This document shows positions 8,914-17,195 of a stretch of 64,000 nt of DNA, piece by piece. The notes under the pieces were generated by a model. The model was not told the origin of the DNA and did no database searches. It worked only from the letters and a program-made list of their open reading frames with translations. Each line of letters starts with the position of its first letter. Position 1 is the stretch's first letter. The translations under genes were made by a program, and so were the position numbers. The stretch comes from JABDJZ01 sp047619685 (lineage in GTDB: Bacteria > Bacteroidota > Rhodothermia > Rhodothermales > UBA10348). Location of the stretch: the NCBI GenBank assembly GCA_047619685.1, contig JBLHLC010000004.1, forward strand, positions 87,824 through 151,823, written 5' to 3'.

Positions 8914-9846
8914 TTACGGGATAAAGAGCGTGGAGACAGACTCGTCAGTTTCGATACGTCGGATGGCATCTGCGAAATGATCCGCGGTACTGACCACGGT
9001 CACCTTCGAGGAGAGCCGCCGCAGAGGAATCGTATCAGTAACGATTACCTCCGTCAGCGCAGACGCCTCGATCCGCTCGTACGCAGCCCCCGAAAGAAGG
9101 GCATGTGTACACGCTGCGCGGACTTCGAGGGCGCCCGCTGCTCTCAACGCATTGGCTGCGCTGGTCAACGTCCCCGCCGTATCAATCATGTCGTCAATGA
9201 GCAGGACATTTTTGCCCTCTACATCACCGATGATGTGCATCACCTCGGCAACATTCTGCTCCGGCCTTCGCTTGTCGATAAGCGCCAAGTCGGCACTCAT
9301 ACGCTTCGCGTGAGCTCTCGCCATCTTGATGCCGCCCGCATCCGGGGCGACCACAACCAGGTTGGAGAGATCCAGCTTTTGCAGATAGCTGATGAACACG
9401 GCTGATCCATACAGATGATCCACCGGGACATCGAAGAATCCCTGAATCTGCGATGCATGCAGATCCATGGTCAGGACTCGGTCAACCCCTGCCGTGGTCA
9501 GCAGGTTGGCCATCAACTTGGCCGCGATCGAGACGCGAGGTTGGTCTTTCCTCTCCTGACGGGCATACCCAAAATACGGAATTACAGCCGTTATTCGATT
9601 TGCCGAAGCCCTTTTTGCAGCATCTATCAGGAGCAACAGCTCCATGATATTGTCTGAATTAGGCTGTGTGGACTGGATCAGAAAGACGTTGCCACCACGA
9701 ATGGACTCCTCGTAGTGAACGTAAATCTCGCCGTCAGAGAAGTTTTTGATTTCCAGCTGCCCAAGACCCTGCCCGTACGATTTTGCAATCGCGGAGGCCA
9801 ACTGTGGGTTGGACCTGCCTGCAAATAACCTAACGGGGCTTTTCAT
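8914..9846 (-). CDS. prs: Ribose-phosphate pyrophosphokinase (PRPP synthetase)
   Basis: A 310-residue class I enzyme forming PRPP from ribose 5-phosphate and ATP for purine, pyrimidine, His, Trp and NAD synthesis. Landmarks: RLFAGRSNPQLASAIAKSYG at the N-terminus, FSDGEIYVHYEESIRGGNVF, the ATP loop FGYARQERKDQPRVSIAAKL, FDVPVDHLYGS, and the ribose-5-phosphate/PRPP loop NVLLIDDMIDTAGTL. The ATG at 9846 gives full family length. tRNA-Gln lies 25 bp upstream in the same direction, so a shared transcript is likely. Confidence 0.97.
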   Translation of the reverse strand: MKSPVRLFAGRSNPQLASAIAKSYGQGLGQLEIKNFSDGEIYVHYEESIRGGNVFLIQSTQPNSDNIMELLLLIDAAKRASANRITAVIPYFGYARQERKDQPRVSIAAKLMANLLTTAGVDRVLTMDLHASQIQGFFDVPVDHLYGSAVFISYLQKLDLSNLVVVAPDAGGIKMARAHAKRMSADLALIDKRRPEQNVAEVMHIIGDVEGKNVLLIDDMIDTAGTLTSAANALRAAGALEVRAACTHALLSGAAYERIEASALTEVIVTDTIPLRRLSSKVTVVSTADHFADAIRRIETDESVSTLFIP

Positions 9847-9871
9847 GGGAGTGAAGTAGCTGGAGCGGGTG

Positions 9872-9942
9872 TTGCCCGAGGAGGATTTGAACCTCCACCG
9901 ACGGCTTCAAAGGCCGCTGTCCTGCCATTAGACGATCGGGCA
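9872..9942 (-). tRNA. trnQ: tRNA-Gln (anticodon UUG)
   Basis: The minus strand folds as a cloverleaf. The acceptor arms TGCCCGA and TCGGGCA pair over 7 bp, including a U1-A72 pair. The D-arm runs GTCTAATGGCAGGAC, and the anticodon arm CGGC-CTTTGAA-GCCG gives UUG. The T-arm is GGAGG-TTCAAAT-CCTCC. CCA is not encoded, and the discriminator base at 9872 reads A. U1-A72 is the known recognition pair for the GatCAB amidotransferase route to Gln-tRNA. The gene lies directly upstream of prs. Confidence 0.93.
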
Positions 9943-10037
9943 TGGTAAAGACCAGTTAATTTAAGCCGTCCGGATGAGGATCGGCAATTTAGATTGGCCA
10001 GCTTGCCCCTCTTCACGCCGCATTCAGACGGACAGGC

Positions 10038-11171
10038 CTATCTACCGAAACGTCTGAGTACTTTTTGGACTGCCTCAAGGTCTATGGCCTCGATGGTGCC
10101 TCGATGCCCGGTCACTGTCGTCGCCTGGAATAGCGCGTTGTAGATGGCCTCTTCCGCCGCCTCGACGGTGGCCTGAAAAAGAGGAGACATCCGATCATTC
10201 GGGAGCTGTTCGATGAAGCCCGCCACGGATCGTCGTGCCGGCGTCCGGCGCACTGACTCCGCCGTCGAGAACGCCACCGCGTAGTCCCCACTCCCGTTTG
10301 TGGCCGGTGACCCTGTACGGGCGATGGCCATGAGGGCACGTCCGGCCAATCGCTCCAGATTTCGGTCCGACAGCGGGGCATCGGTGGCCACCACCAGGAT
10401 GATGGAGCCGTCCGCATCGCCGGAGTCCACCACATCCTTCAGGTAGTACCTGCCCAGTTCCTTTCCCATTGGCACGCCGGCCACGTCCAGAATGCCACCA
10501 TAGTTGGTTTGGACGAGTACGCCTACGGTGAACGCGCCGAGGCGCTCGGGCAAGACCCGAGAACTCGTCCCGATCCCGCCTTTCCAGCCAAAGCTGATCG
10601 TCCCTGTCCCGGCTCCCACCGACCCCTCCTCCACGGGTCCTGAGGCCGCCGCATCGATGGCCTTCTCGACCATCGCAGGCGTGACCGCGCGAGTACGTAT
10701 GTCGTTCAGAAACCCGTCGTTGGTTTCGCCCACGACCGCGTTGACGCTTCGTGCGTCTTCGTTCCCGGGTTGGCGCAGCGTCCAACCCACGACTCCGGAC
10801 GCCCCCTCGGGGACCGAGAGCGTGTTGGTCAACACAATGGGCGTCTCGATTTCGCCCAGTTCAACAATCTGGGTGCTCCCGGCGAACTTGCCAAATGCGT
10901 TGGCTGCCAAAAACCCTGCCGGCACCTTGTCCTGGTACACGTTCCCCCCATGCGGGCGAATCGCCGTCACGCCGGTCCTGATGGAGTCTCCCAGCATCAG
11001 GGTTACGTGCCCCACCATCACGCCGGCAACGTCTGTGATGGCGTTCCATTCCCCTGTTTGAAAGACGCCAGGGGCCACGCCCAGATCACGGGCACGCGCC
11101 CGGTCCAATCCAGTCTGGGCCGAGGCATCAGGAAGAAGCAGGAAGAGCGAGACCAGAAGAAAGATTCGCAT
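10038..11171 (-). CDS. Secreted P1/S58-family aminopeptidase (DmpA-like)
   Basis: A 377-residue protein from the ATG at 11171, which opens a signal peptide (MRIFLLVSLFLLLPDASAQ). S58 peptidases are Ntn-type enzymes that self-cleave before a Ser/Thr to free the nucleophile. The expected segment is visible as VGAGTGTISFGWKGGIGTSS around residues 195-215, with the cleavage site inside GGIGTSS. Other family features are ITDVAGVMVGHVT, NVYQDKVPAGFLAANAFGKF and DGSIILVVATDAPLSDRNL. DmpA homologues remove N-terminal D- or L-residues from short peptides or amides; the specificity here is unknown. It is divergent from the racemase-like gene across a 44-bp gap. Confidence 0.9.
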   Translation of the reverse strand: MRIFLLVSLFLLLPDASAQTGLDRARARDLGVAPGVFQTGEWNAITDVAGVMVGHVTLMLGDSIRTGVTAIRPHGGNVYQDKVPAGFLAANAFGKFAGSTQIVELGEIETPIVLTNTLSVPEGASGVVGWTLRQPGNEDARSVNAVVGETNDGFLNDIRTRAVTPAMVEKAIDAAASGPVEEGSVGAGTGTISFGWKGGIGTSSRVLPERLGAFTVGVLVQTNYGGILDVAGVPMGKELGRYYLKDVVDSGDADGSIILVVATDAPLSDRNLERLAGRALMAIARTGSPATNGSGDYAVAFSTAESVRRTPARRSVAGFIEQLPNDRMSPLFQATVEAAEEAIYNALFQATTVTGHRGTIEAIDLEAVQKVLRRFGR

Positions 11172-11215
11172 AATTGACCGCGGACAGGCTAGGTTAATTG
11201 TCCTAATATATTCGC

Positions 11216-11983
11216 ATGCAAACGCCAACCATCGGAATCATCGGCGGCATGGGGCCGCAAGCCGGAGTCTATCTGGCGGACCGCATCGTCGCGAATACCC
11301 TCGCTTCGGGTGATGCGGATCACATTCCTTTCCTTCTGGCCTCCCGGCCGGGCAATATTCCAGACCGTTCGGCCTTTTTGCTGGACGCCAGCGCTCCGAA
11401 TCCGGCCCACGAAATTCTGGAAACCGCAGACATTCTGGTTCGAGGCGGATGTACGGTACTCGGGATGCCCTGTAACACAGCGCACGCTCCCTCCATTCTT
11501 TCCGAGGTGCTTTCTGGCCTTGCGACCAGGCACGCCAGCGTCCAGTTCCTGAATCTGATTGAGGAGACGGCCGCGTTCTGTAATGCAACTTTGCCTGCCG
11601 CTTCCCGTATTGGCCTCCTGGCCACGCTAGGAACGTACCGTTCTGGTATATACGAAGCGGCCTTAAACGCTCGCGGTCTCGAAGCACTTGCACCAGACCC
11701 CGAGGTCCAACGCGATCTGGTGCACAGATCGCTTTACGATGACTCCTTCGGAATTAAGACACACAGTAATCCGGTTCGGGAAGAAGCAGTAGAACTGCTC
11801 TCCCTCGCAACAGAACATTTGCGAGAAGCCGGGGCCCAGGCAGTAATTCTCGGGTGTACCGAGTTGCCTCTGGCCGTCCGAGGACGCACTTTCGCGGGCC
11901 TTCCCGTCATTGACTCAACAACCGCACTAGCGCGTGCACTTATCCGCGCAGTAGCACCCGACAGACTGAGATCTCTCAGCTAA
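11216..11983 (+). CDS. Aspartate/glutamate racemase-family protein
   Basis: A 255-residue two-domain enzyme of the PLP-independent amino-acid racemase family. The phosphate/glycine loop IGIIGGMGPQAGVYLADRIV opens the protein. The two catalytic cysteines lie in LGMPCNTAHAP (about residue 86) and VILGCTELPLAV (about residue 215), so two-base racemisation looks possible. The YgeA/RacX subgroup acts on Asp, Glu or other residues, so the substrate is left open; MurI is less likely from the GGMGPQAG and NTAH blocks. The stop codon abuts the rnr start codon with no gap, suggesting one transcript. Confidence 0.9.
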   Translation: MQTPTIGIIGGMGPQAGVYLADRIVANTLASGDADHIPFLLASRPGNIPDRSAFLLDASAPNPAHEILETADILVRGGCTVLGMPCNTAHAPSILSEVLSGLATRHASVQFLNLIEETAAFCNATLPAASRIGLLATLGTYRSGIYEAALNARGLEALAPDPEVQRDLVHRSLYDDSFGIKTHSNPVREEAVELLSLATEHLREAGAQAVILGCTELPLAVRGRTFAGLPVIDSTTALARALIRAVAPDRLRSLS

Positions 11984-14149
11984 ATGCCCAGAAACACAAG
12001 AAAGTCCACAAACAGGACTCCGAAGACCGATTGGTCTAAACAATTCCTCCAGAAGAGAATCCTGAAGCTCCTGGAGAACCACGGCGATCGAACGTATCGC
12101 GCAAAAGAAGTAGCCAAAAAGCTGGACATCACGGACCGCATGGAATTCGTTTCCTGCCGCGCCCTGCTGGAAGAACTGGCCGATTCAGGAAAACTATCCA
12201 AACAAGGGAATCGATTCGGATTCCGCCCCCCTGCCGACATTACGTCTGGCGTGATCAGAGTCCACGCGGACGGATTCGGGTTCGTTACCGACGACAAAGG
12301 CGAAGAATATTTCGTTGGCTCCCGACGCATGGGTGTCGCCCTCGACCTGGACCGGGTTGAAGTCGGCCTGGACCCTGTTCCCGACGACGGCAGGCGGCGC
12401 GAGGCCTCCGTGGTTCGCGTCCTTGAACGCGGCCGCCTCACCACAGTGGGTTCCTTCCACAAGCACGGCCATTTTGCGTCCGTTCGTTCGGACGACAAGC
12501 GCATGTCCAAGGACGTGCACGTCCCCAGGGACGACTGGGGCGGAGCCAACGAAGGCGACAAGGTCCTTGTCTCCATCGACAGATATGAGGACCCGAAAGT
12601 CTCGCCGGAAGGGCGTGTACTCAATGTCATAGGCAGCTCCGAAGACCCGGCCATCCGGGTCCTGGCCCTGGCCATGAGCGTCGGCATCGATGCAGACTTT
12701 CCGGAAGAGGCCCTCGCGGAAGCAGAAGCGGCCCGCCGAAAGATATCGAAGGCCGATCTGGAGGGACGCGAGGACTTCCGCAACCACTTCGTCTTCACCA
12801 TTGACCCCGTGGATGCCAAGGACTTCGATGATGCCCTGCACATCCGGGAGTTGGGCAATGACCGCTTCGAAGTAGGTGTTCACATTGCCGATGTGGGCCA
12901 CTTCGTCCAGGAGGGCACGGAACTGGACAAGGCCGCCTACAAGCGCGGCACGAGTACGTATCTGGTGGACCGCGTCATCCCGATGCTGCCCAACAGGCTT
13001 TCCGGGGACCTCTGCTCACTTCGCCCGCATGAGGACCGCCTCACCTATTCCTGCGTGTTTGAGCTGAATGGGAGGGCCGAGGTCCTCAAGTATCGGATCA
13101 CGCCCAGCGTTATCCATTCCCATTCCCGACTGTCCTACGAAGAGGCGCAGGAGGTCGTTGATGGCGTGGAACCGACGCCGGGCGCGCCAAATGCATCCCC
13201 AGAGGTGAGGCAATCCATCAAGAGCCTGTGGACGCTTGCCGAACACCTCATCAGACGGCGTTTCCAGAATGGATCCATCGACTTCGACTTGCCTGAAGTT
13301 CGTGTGGTGTTGGATAGTGCAGGGATTGTGACCGAGCTCGTCCGTAAGGATCGCATGCCCGCCAACCGGCTTATCGAGGAGTTCATGCTCCTGGCCAACA
13401 GAACGGTGGCTGAGCACGCCATCAAGGCCAAGCCTGCCCGGGTCTCCCTCTTTCGGTCTCACGACAATCCGGACAAAGAGAAAATCAAGGCGCTTGCCGA
13501 GTACGTCCGCGGTTTTGGGTACACGGTGGAGTCTCGCGACGGCGTCATTGAGCCCGCTGAACTGAACCGCCTGATCCGGAGTGCCGAAGGCAAACCCGAA
13601 CAGCCGGTTATCCAGAACGCGGCCCTCCGCTCCATGTCAAAGGCCAAGTACACCCCTGAAGAAGGCGGACACTTTGGTCTTGGATTCAAGCATTACACCC
13701 ACTTCACCAGCCCGATCCGGCGTTACCCGGACTTGATTGTCCACCGTCATCTGCGCAGTCAGGCCGCGGGAGAAGGCAGCCCGGAATTTGGCCCCGTCAA
13801 AGCCCAGTGCGACCATCTGTCCGAGCGTGAACGCGCTTCAGACGAGGCACAGCGCGAGTCCATCAAACTGAAGAAGGTCGAATACATGCAGCAGCACCTC
13901 GGAGACACCTTCACGGGTGTCATCTCGGGTGTCATGCGATTTGGTCTCTTTGTCGAATTGGATTCACTTCTGGTGGAAGGCCTGGTTCATGTTCGCGAGC
14001 TTCCGGACGATTACTATGAGTATGACGAATCGGCGTTTATGCTGGTGGGTCGGAACTCAGGGAAGCGATTCAAGCTCGGTGGCTCGGTGAAGGTTGTTGT
14101 TGCGGCAGCCAATACGGAGACGCGGGAGATAGATTTCGTGCTTGCCTGA
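11984..14149 (+). CDS. rnr: Ribonuclease R (3'-5' exoribonuclease)
   Basis: A 721-residue RNase II-superfamily exonuclease that degrades structured RNA. Order: basic N-terminus, a winged-helix-like region (residues ~30-75, YRAKEVAKKLDITDRMEF), cold-shock domains (~85-220, GVIRVHADGFGFV), the RNB catalytic domain (~255-590) with the metal-binding Asp cluster DPVDAKDFDDALHI and DVGHFVQEGTELDKAAYKRG, then PNRLSGDLCSLRP and HYTHFTSPIRRYPDLIVHR. A C-terminal S1 domain follows (~640-720, TGVISGVMRFGLFVELDSLL). All key acidic residues appear present. The ATG directly follows the racemase-like stop codon. Confidence 0.96.
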   Translation: MPRNTRKSTNRTPKTDWSKQFLQKRILKLLENHGDRTYRAKEVAKKLDITDRMEFVSCRALLEELADSGKLSKQGNRFGFRPPADITSGVIRVHADGFGFVTDDKGEEYFVGSRRMGVALDLDRVEVGLDPVPDDGRRREASVVRVLERGRLTTVGSFHKHGHFASVRSDDKRMSKDVHVPRDDWGGANEGDKVLVSIDRYEDPKVSPEGRVLNVIGSSEDPAIRVLALAMSVGIDADFPEEALAEAEAARRKISKADLEGREDFRNHFVFTIDPVDAKDFDDALHIRELGNDRFEVGVHIADVGHFVQEGTELDKAAYKRGTSTYLVDRVIPMLPNRLSGDLCSLRPHEDRLTYSCVFELNGRAEVLKYRITPSVIHSHSRLSYEEAQEVVDGVEPTPGAPNASPEVRQSIKSLWTLAEHLIRRRFQNGSIDFDLPEVRVVLDSAGIVTELVRKDRMPANRLIEEFMLLANRTVAEHAIKAKPARVSLFRSHDNPDKEKIKALAEYVRGFGYTVESRDGVIEPAELNRLIRSAEGKPEQPVIQNAALRSMSKAKYTPEEGGHFGLGFKHYTHFTSPIRRYPDLIVHRHLRSQAAGEGSPEFGPVKAQCDHLSERERASDEAQRESIKLKKVEYMQQHLGDTFTGVISGVMRFGLFVELDSLLVEGLVHVRELPDDYYEYDESAFMLVGRNSGKRFKLGGSVKVVVAAANTETREIDFVLA

Positions 14150-14179
14150 CCGAACCGCCGCGCGCCATGGCCCATCCAG

Positions 14180-15691
14180 ATGCGCAAGCTGCCCGGCGTT
14201 CCTTCACTGCTTTTCCTGCTGATCCGTCAGCAGGTGCGGTTTCGAGCGCGCACATTCAAGGTGCGCGGAAACAAGGTGTCGCTGATCGTGCTGTCGCTCT
14301 TCGGGGCGTACATGGCGTTCACCCTCTTCACGTTGGGAGCCTTCCTTCCGGTCTTTGTGTCCCAGATGGGCCCGGACATGGACGCTCTATTGTTGGTGGA
14401 CCGGCACGTCATCTCCACCCTCGTCGGCTTCTTCTTCCTTCGGTTTCTGCTCCAGAAGACGCCCAAGATGCAGGTGGAGACCTTCCTTCACCTGCCGATT
14501 CCCCGCTGGCTCCTGGTGGCTTTTTTTTGCGGGGCGTCGGTGTTGTCGGCCCACAACCTGTTCCCGCTGATCTTTGCGATTCCCTACGCAGTGACCCAAC
14601 TGGCTCCCGTAGATGGCGCACTCGGCGCCGCGCAATGGGTGGGTGCCATCGTCACCCTTCTGCTGGTGTCCAACTTCGCCAACATCTTCATCCGGGCGCA
14701 GCTGAACCGTCATGAACGGAAGGTCCTGGCCGGCATGGGCGTTTTGTTGGTCATCACCCTGGCGGATGAATTTGTGGGCGCCGGCGTCCTGGGGAAGGTT
14801 TCCAGTGCGCTCTTCGCCGATATGCATGCGCCCAGCATCCTGCTTGTGATTTCGATGTCTGGAGTCGTTCTGGGGACGACTCTTCTGGCAATTGGCGCAC
14901 TGCTTGATGCCCTTCGGCGCGAAGAACCATCGGCAGAGCCATCAGCACGGACCGGACGACTTCACGAAATCGCGGAAAGATGGGACCTGGCCGGCCACCT
15001 GGTCTGGCTTGAGCTTCGGCTCATGTGGCGAAACCAGCGCCCCAGGCACTACATGATCGTGTCGCTCATGTTTTCCACCGTCTACCTGGTGTTCTTCCTG
15101 GCATGGCCCGGCCTCTTCGAAGGGCCGGCACTGGGTGCGGTCATCGGACTGTTTGCTTCCGGCGGTTTCGTACTCAATTACGGGCAACTCATGTTCGCCT
15201 GGGACAGCTCCTACATGGACGGCATGTTGTCCCGCGCCATTCGCCTGCGCGTTCTGACACGCGCCAAGACCATCGTCCTCCAAGCCTCCTGCCTACTTCT
15301 TTTTGTGGTCTCGCTGCCCGTTTTCCTGTGGCTCAGGCCCGACCTCGTGCCTCTTCACGTGGCGTTTCTCTTCTACAATGCTGGCATCACGACCCAGATC
15401 ATTCTGGAGCTGGCTACCCGCAACAGCGATGCAATTGATCTCGGACGCGGCGGAGGCTTCTTCAACTACGAAGGGTTCTCCGCCAAGCACTGGATCTGGT
15501 TTCTTCCCACGGCCCTCCCCCCAACCATTCTCCTCTTTGTGCTCCGGGATACCCCCCAGGTAGCCTGGACCGCATTGGCCGGATTGGGGCTGTTTGGGCT
15601 GCTGACTACGGAATTGTGGACCCGACGCCACGCCAGGCGCGTTCAGGCGCGAAAACACGTCATGTTGGCAGGATTCTCGGGACAGGCATGA
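14180..15691 (+). CDS. DUF5687-type ABC transporter permease
   Basis: A 503-residue membrane protein with about a dozen hydrophobic segments and a cytoplasmic linker (LLDALRREEPSAEPSARTGR, around residues 235-260). Sequence style and pairing match the DUF5687 family of Bacteroidota ABC-2-like export permeases (FLLIRQQVRFRARTF at the N-terminus, MWRNQRPRHYMIVS mid-protein). It overlaps the ATPase gene by ATGA (15688-15691), so the two are almost certainly translated together and assemble as one transporter. The substrate is unknown. It follows rnr by 30 bp in the same direction. Confidence 0.8.
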   Translation: MRKLPGVPSLLFLLIRQQVRFRARTFKVRGNKVSLIVLSLFGAYMAFTLFTLGAFLPVFVSQMGPDMDALLLVDRHVISTLVGFFFLRFLLQKTPKMQVETFLHLPIPRWLLVAFFCGASVLSAHNLFPLIFAIPYAVTQLAPVDGALGAAQWVGAIVTLLLVSNFANIFIRAQLNRHERKVLAGMGVLLVITLADEFVGAGVLGKVSSALFADMHAPSILLVISMSGVVLGTTLLAIGALLDALRREEPSAEPSARTGRLHEIAERWDLAGHLVWLELRLMWRNQRPRHYMIVSLMFSTVYLVFFLAWPGLFEGPALGAVIGLFASGGFVLNYGQLMFAWDSSYMDGMLSRAIRLRVLTRAKTIVLQASCLLLFVVSLPVFLWLRPDLVPLHVAFLFYNAGITTQIILELATRNSDAIDLGRGGGFFNYEGFSAKHWIWFLPTALPPTILLFVLRDTPQVAWTALAGLGLFGLLTTELWTRRHARRVQARKHVMLAGFSGQA

Positions 15692-16386
15692 TTCGCATCG
15701 AACAAATCAGCAAGCGTTACGGCGGACGGACGGTACTCGAGATACCCCTCTGGACGGTCAACAAGGGCGAAATTATTGGGCTCGTCGGCTCAAACGGTGC
15801 CGGCAAGACCACCCTTCTACGGCTACTGCTGGATCTGATTGAGCCTGACACGGGTGAGATCCAATTGGGTGGCAAACCCGTGGCCGGGTCCGATTGGAAG
15901 GAATTTACCGGCTCCTATCTGGACGAGCGGTTTCTGATCGAATATCTGTCTGGCGAGGAATTCCTGGACTTTGTGCGAACCACCTACGGGTTGACACGCC
16001 AGGATGCCCAGCAGGCACTCGAACCGTACAGGACCTTCCTGCCCACCAACGGCGACGCGAACAAATACCTGAGAGACCTCTCAACCGGCAACGCCAAGAA
16101 AGTGGGCATTACGGCCGCGATGTTCTTTTCGCCCGGGCTCCTGATCCTGGACGAACCCTTCGCCAATCTGGACCCACCGTCTCAATTGAGACTGAAGCAG
16201 TTGTTGAGAGAACTGCACGCCAAGACCGGTACCACCATGCTGATCTCGAGCCATGACCTTGTCCACGTGACCGACCTCTGCGACCGGATCACGCTGCTGG
16301 ATCACGGGCGCGTGGTCACGGACGCCGCAACCAGCAAAGAGACACTGGAAGAGCTTCGAACCTACTTCGCGGAGACCAGCATTTGA
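15688..16386 (+). CDS. ABC transporter ATP-binding protein, partner of the DUF5687 permease
   Basis: A 232-residue nucleotide-binding subunit. Walker A is GSNGAGKT (about residues 34-41), Walker B LLILDEPFANLD, and the H-loop ISSHD. The signature is LSTGNAKKVG instead of the usual LSGGQ, a divergence seen in DUF5687-linked and other ABC-2 export ATPases. The ATG at 15688 is set by the 4-bp overlap with the permease; the longer frame from 15616 would run through the permease tail. The next gene overlaps its stop by 3 bases. Confidence 0.93.
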   Translation: MIRIEQISKRYGGRTVLEIPLWTVNKGEIIGLVGSNGAGKTTLLRLLLDLIEPDTGEIQLGGKPVAGSDWKEFTGSYLDERFLIEYLSGEEFLDFVRTTYGLTRQDAQQALEPYRTFLPTNGDANKYLRDLSTGNAKKVGITAAMFFSPGLLILDEPFANLDPPSQLRLKQLLRELHAKTGTTMLISSHDLVHVTDLCDRITLLDHGRVVTDAATSKETLEELRTYFAETSI

Positions 16387-16676
16387 CGATTCTAGAGTAC
16401 ACACCCTCGCAGGACGAGATCCTGGACTTCATTGACCAGGGCATGCAACAGCTTGTGGCGTCGGGAAGCGAGGCGCGGTACATCCTCATGGGCCCGGATG
16501 CCTTCAGCCTGTTCCGACAGGCGGTTGCCATAAAACTCAGCCGGAAGCCCAAGGACTTTGGGACGTACAACTATATACCTGTTGTGGTTGACCCCTTTCG
16601 CGGGAGTCGGGTTTGTGTTTTGCCGGAGCCGCGGGAATTAGCGGACGGTGTGCAGGCGGTCACCATTCCGGCTTAG
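16383..16676 (+). CDS. Small soluble protein of unknown function, coupled to the ABC module
   Basis: A 97-residue protein I do not recognise. It starts at TTG 16383, overlapping the ATPase TGA; the only internal ATG is 20 codons in and would remove the first helix. It is predicted helical at the start (SQDEILDFIDQGMQQLVAS) and beta-rich afterwards, with a central GPDAFSLFRQAVAIKL and a conserved-looking tail VVVDPFRGSRVCVLPEPREL. It has no signal peptide or transmembrane segment. The overlap suggests co-translation with the ABC genes. The repeat island follows directly. Confidence 0.65.
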   Translation: MTILEYTPSQDEILDFIDQGMQQLVASGSEARYILMGPDAFSLFRQAVAIKLSRKPKDFGTYNYIPVVVDPFRGSRVCVLPEPRELADGVQAVTIPA

Positions 16677-16720
16677 CCTTGCTTCAACTCCCTGCCCGTC
16701 CTGATTCCGGGGGTTGTGCC

Positions 16721-16833
16721 GGGGTTCGGGCGGGTGTCCTCCCGGGCTGGAGGAACGGCAAATAGAACTGAGGTCGTTCGGGCTTCTGGGGGCTGGTTCC
16801 TAAGACGCCCGGGAGAACACCCGCCCGAACCTC
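16721..16833. repeat. 27-bp near-perfect inverted repeat with a 59-bp loop
   Basis: The left arm 16721-16747 (begins GGGGTTCGGGCGGGTGT) and right arm 16807-16833 (ends ACACCCGCCCGAACCTC) are reverse complements except at two positions. The 59-base loop shows no coding pattern. The structure resembles a palindromic repeat element or the ends of a very small miniature element; neither can be confirmed from one copy. Confidence 0.75.
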
Positions 16834-16908
16834 AACGAAAGCTCGGCCGCGTCGAGCAACGCGCGAGCGAATACAGCAGGCCCGATGGGCCGCGAGAACG
16901 CGGGATGC

Positions 16909-17060
16909 GCTGGACCCGCTGCTCAGCAGTCCAGAACAAGGGATTCGCTGGACGCATGTCTCTGCGGTCTCGGACGCGGAATGTGATGGACGCCTGCCCC
17001 TGTCGTCCCGGGCGCGACTTGCGCTGGACGCCCGTCTCTGTCGTCGCGGGCGCGCCCTGC
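16909..17060. repeat. 38-bp tandem repeat array, four units (first degenerate)
   Basis: Units begin at 16909, 16947, 16985 and 17023, each opening with GCTGGAC or GATGGAC at exactly 38-bp spacing. The last three share the pattern GGACGCNYGYCYCTGYSGTC followed by a CGGGCGCG-like core. The first unit keeps only the opening and contains its own CTGGAC...GTCCAG palindrome. 38 is not a multiple of three, so the array is unlikely to be coding. Confidence 0.7.
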
Positions 17061-17138
17061 CCGGGGAATGTTGCGCGTGCCGTTTGCTACGCCACCGACC
17101 CAATCGGGGTCTCGCGGATAACCCACCTCCCTCGTTCG

Positions 17139-17165
17139 GGGCTTGTTTGGGGCGCCCCCCGGGCC
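17139..17165 (-). repeat. Inverted copy of the 69-bp repeat core
   Basis: This 27-bp segment (GGGCTTGTTTGGGGCGCC...) is the reverse complement of the core GGCCCGGGGGGCGCCCCAAA and following bases in unit 2 of the downstream 69-bp array. It could pair with any unit of that array in the transcript, giving alternative long hairpins. Confidence 0.7.
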
Positions 17166-17195
17166 ATTGGAGCCCGTCCAACCCAACTAATCAGT

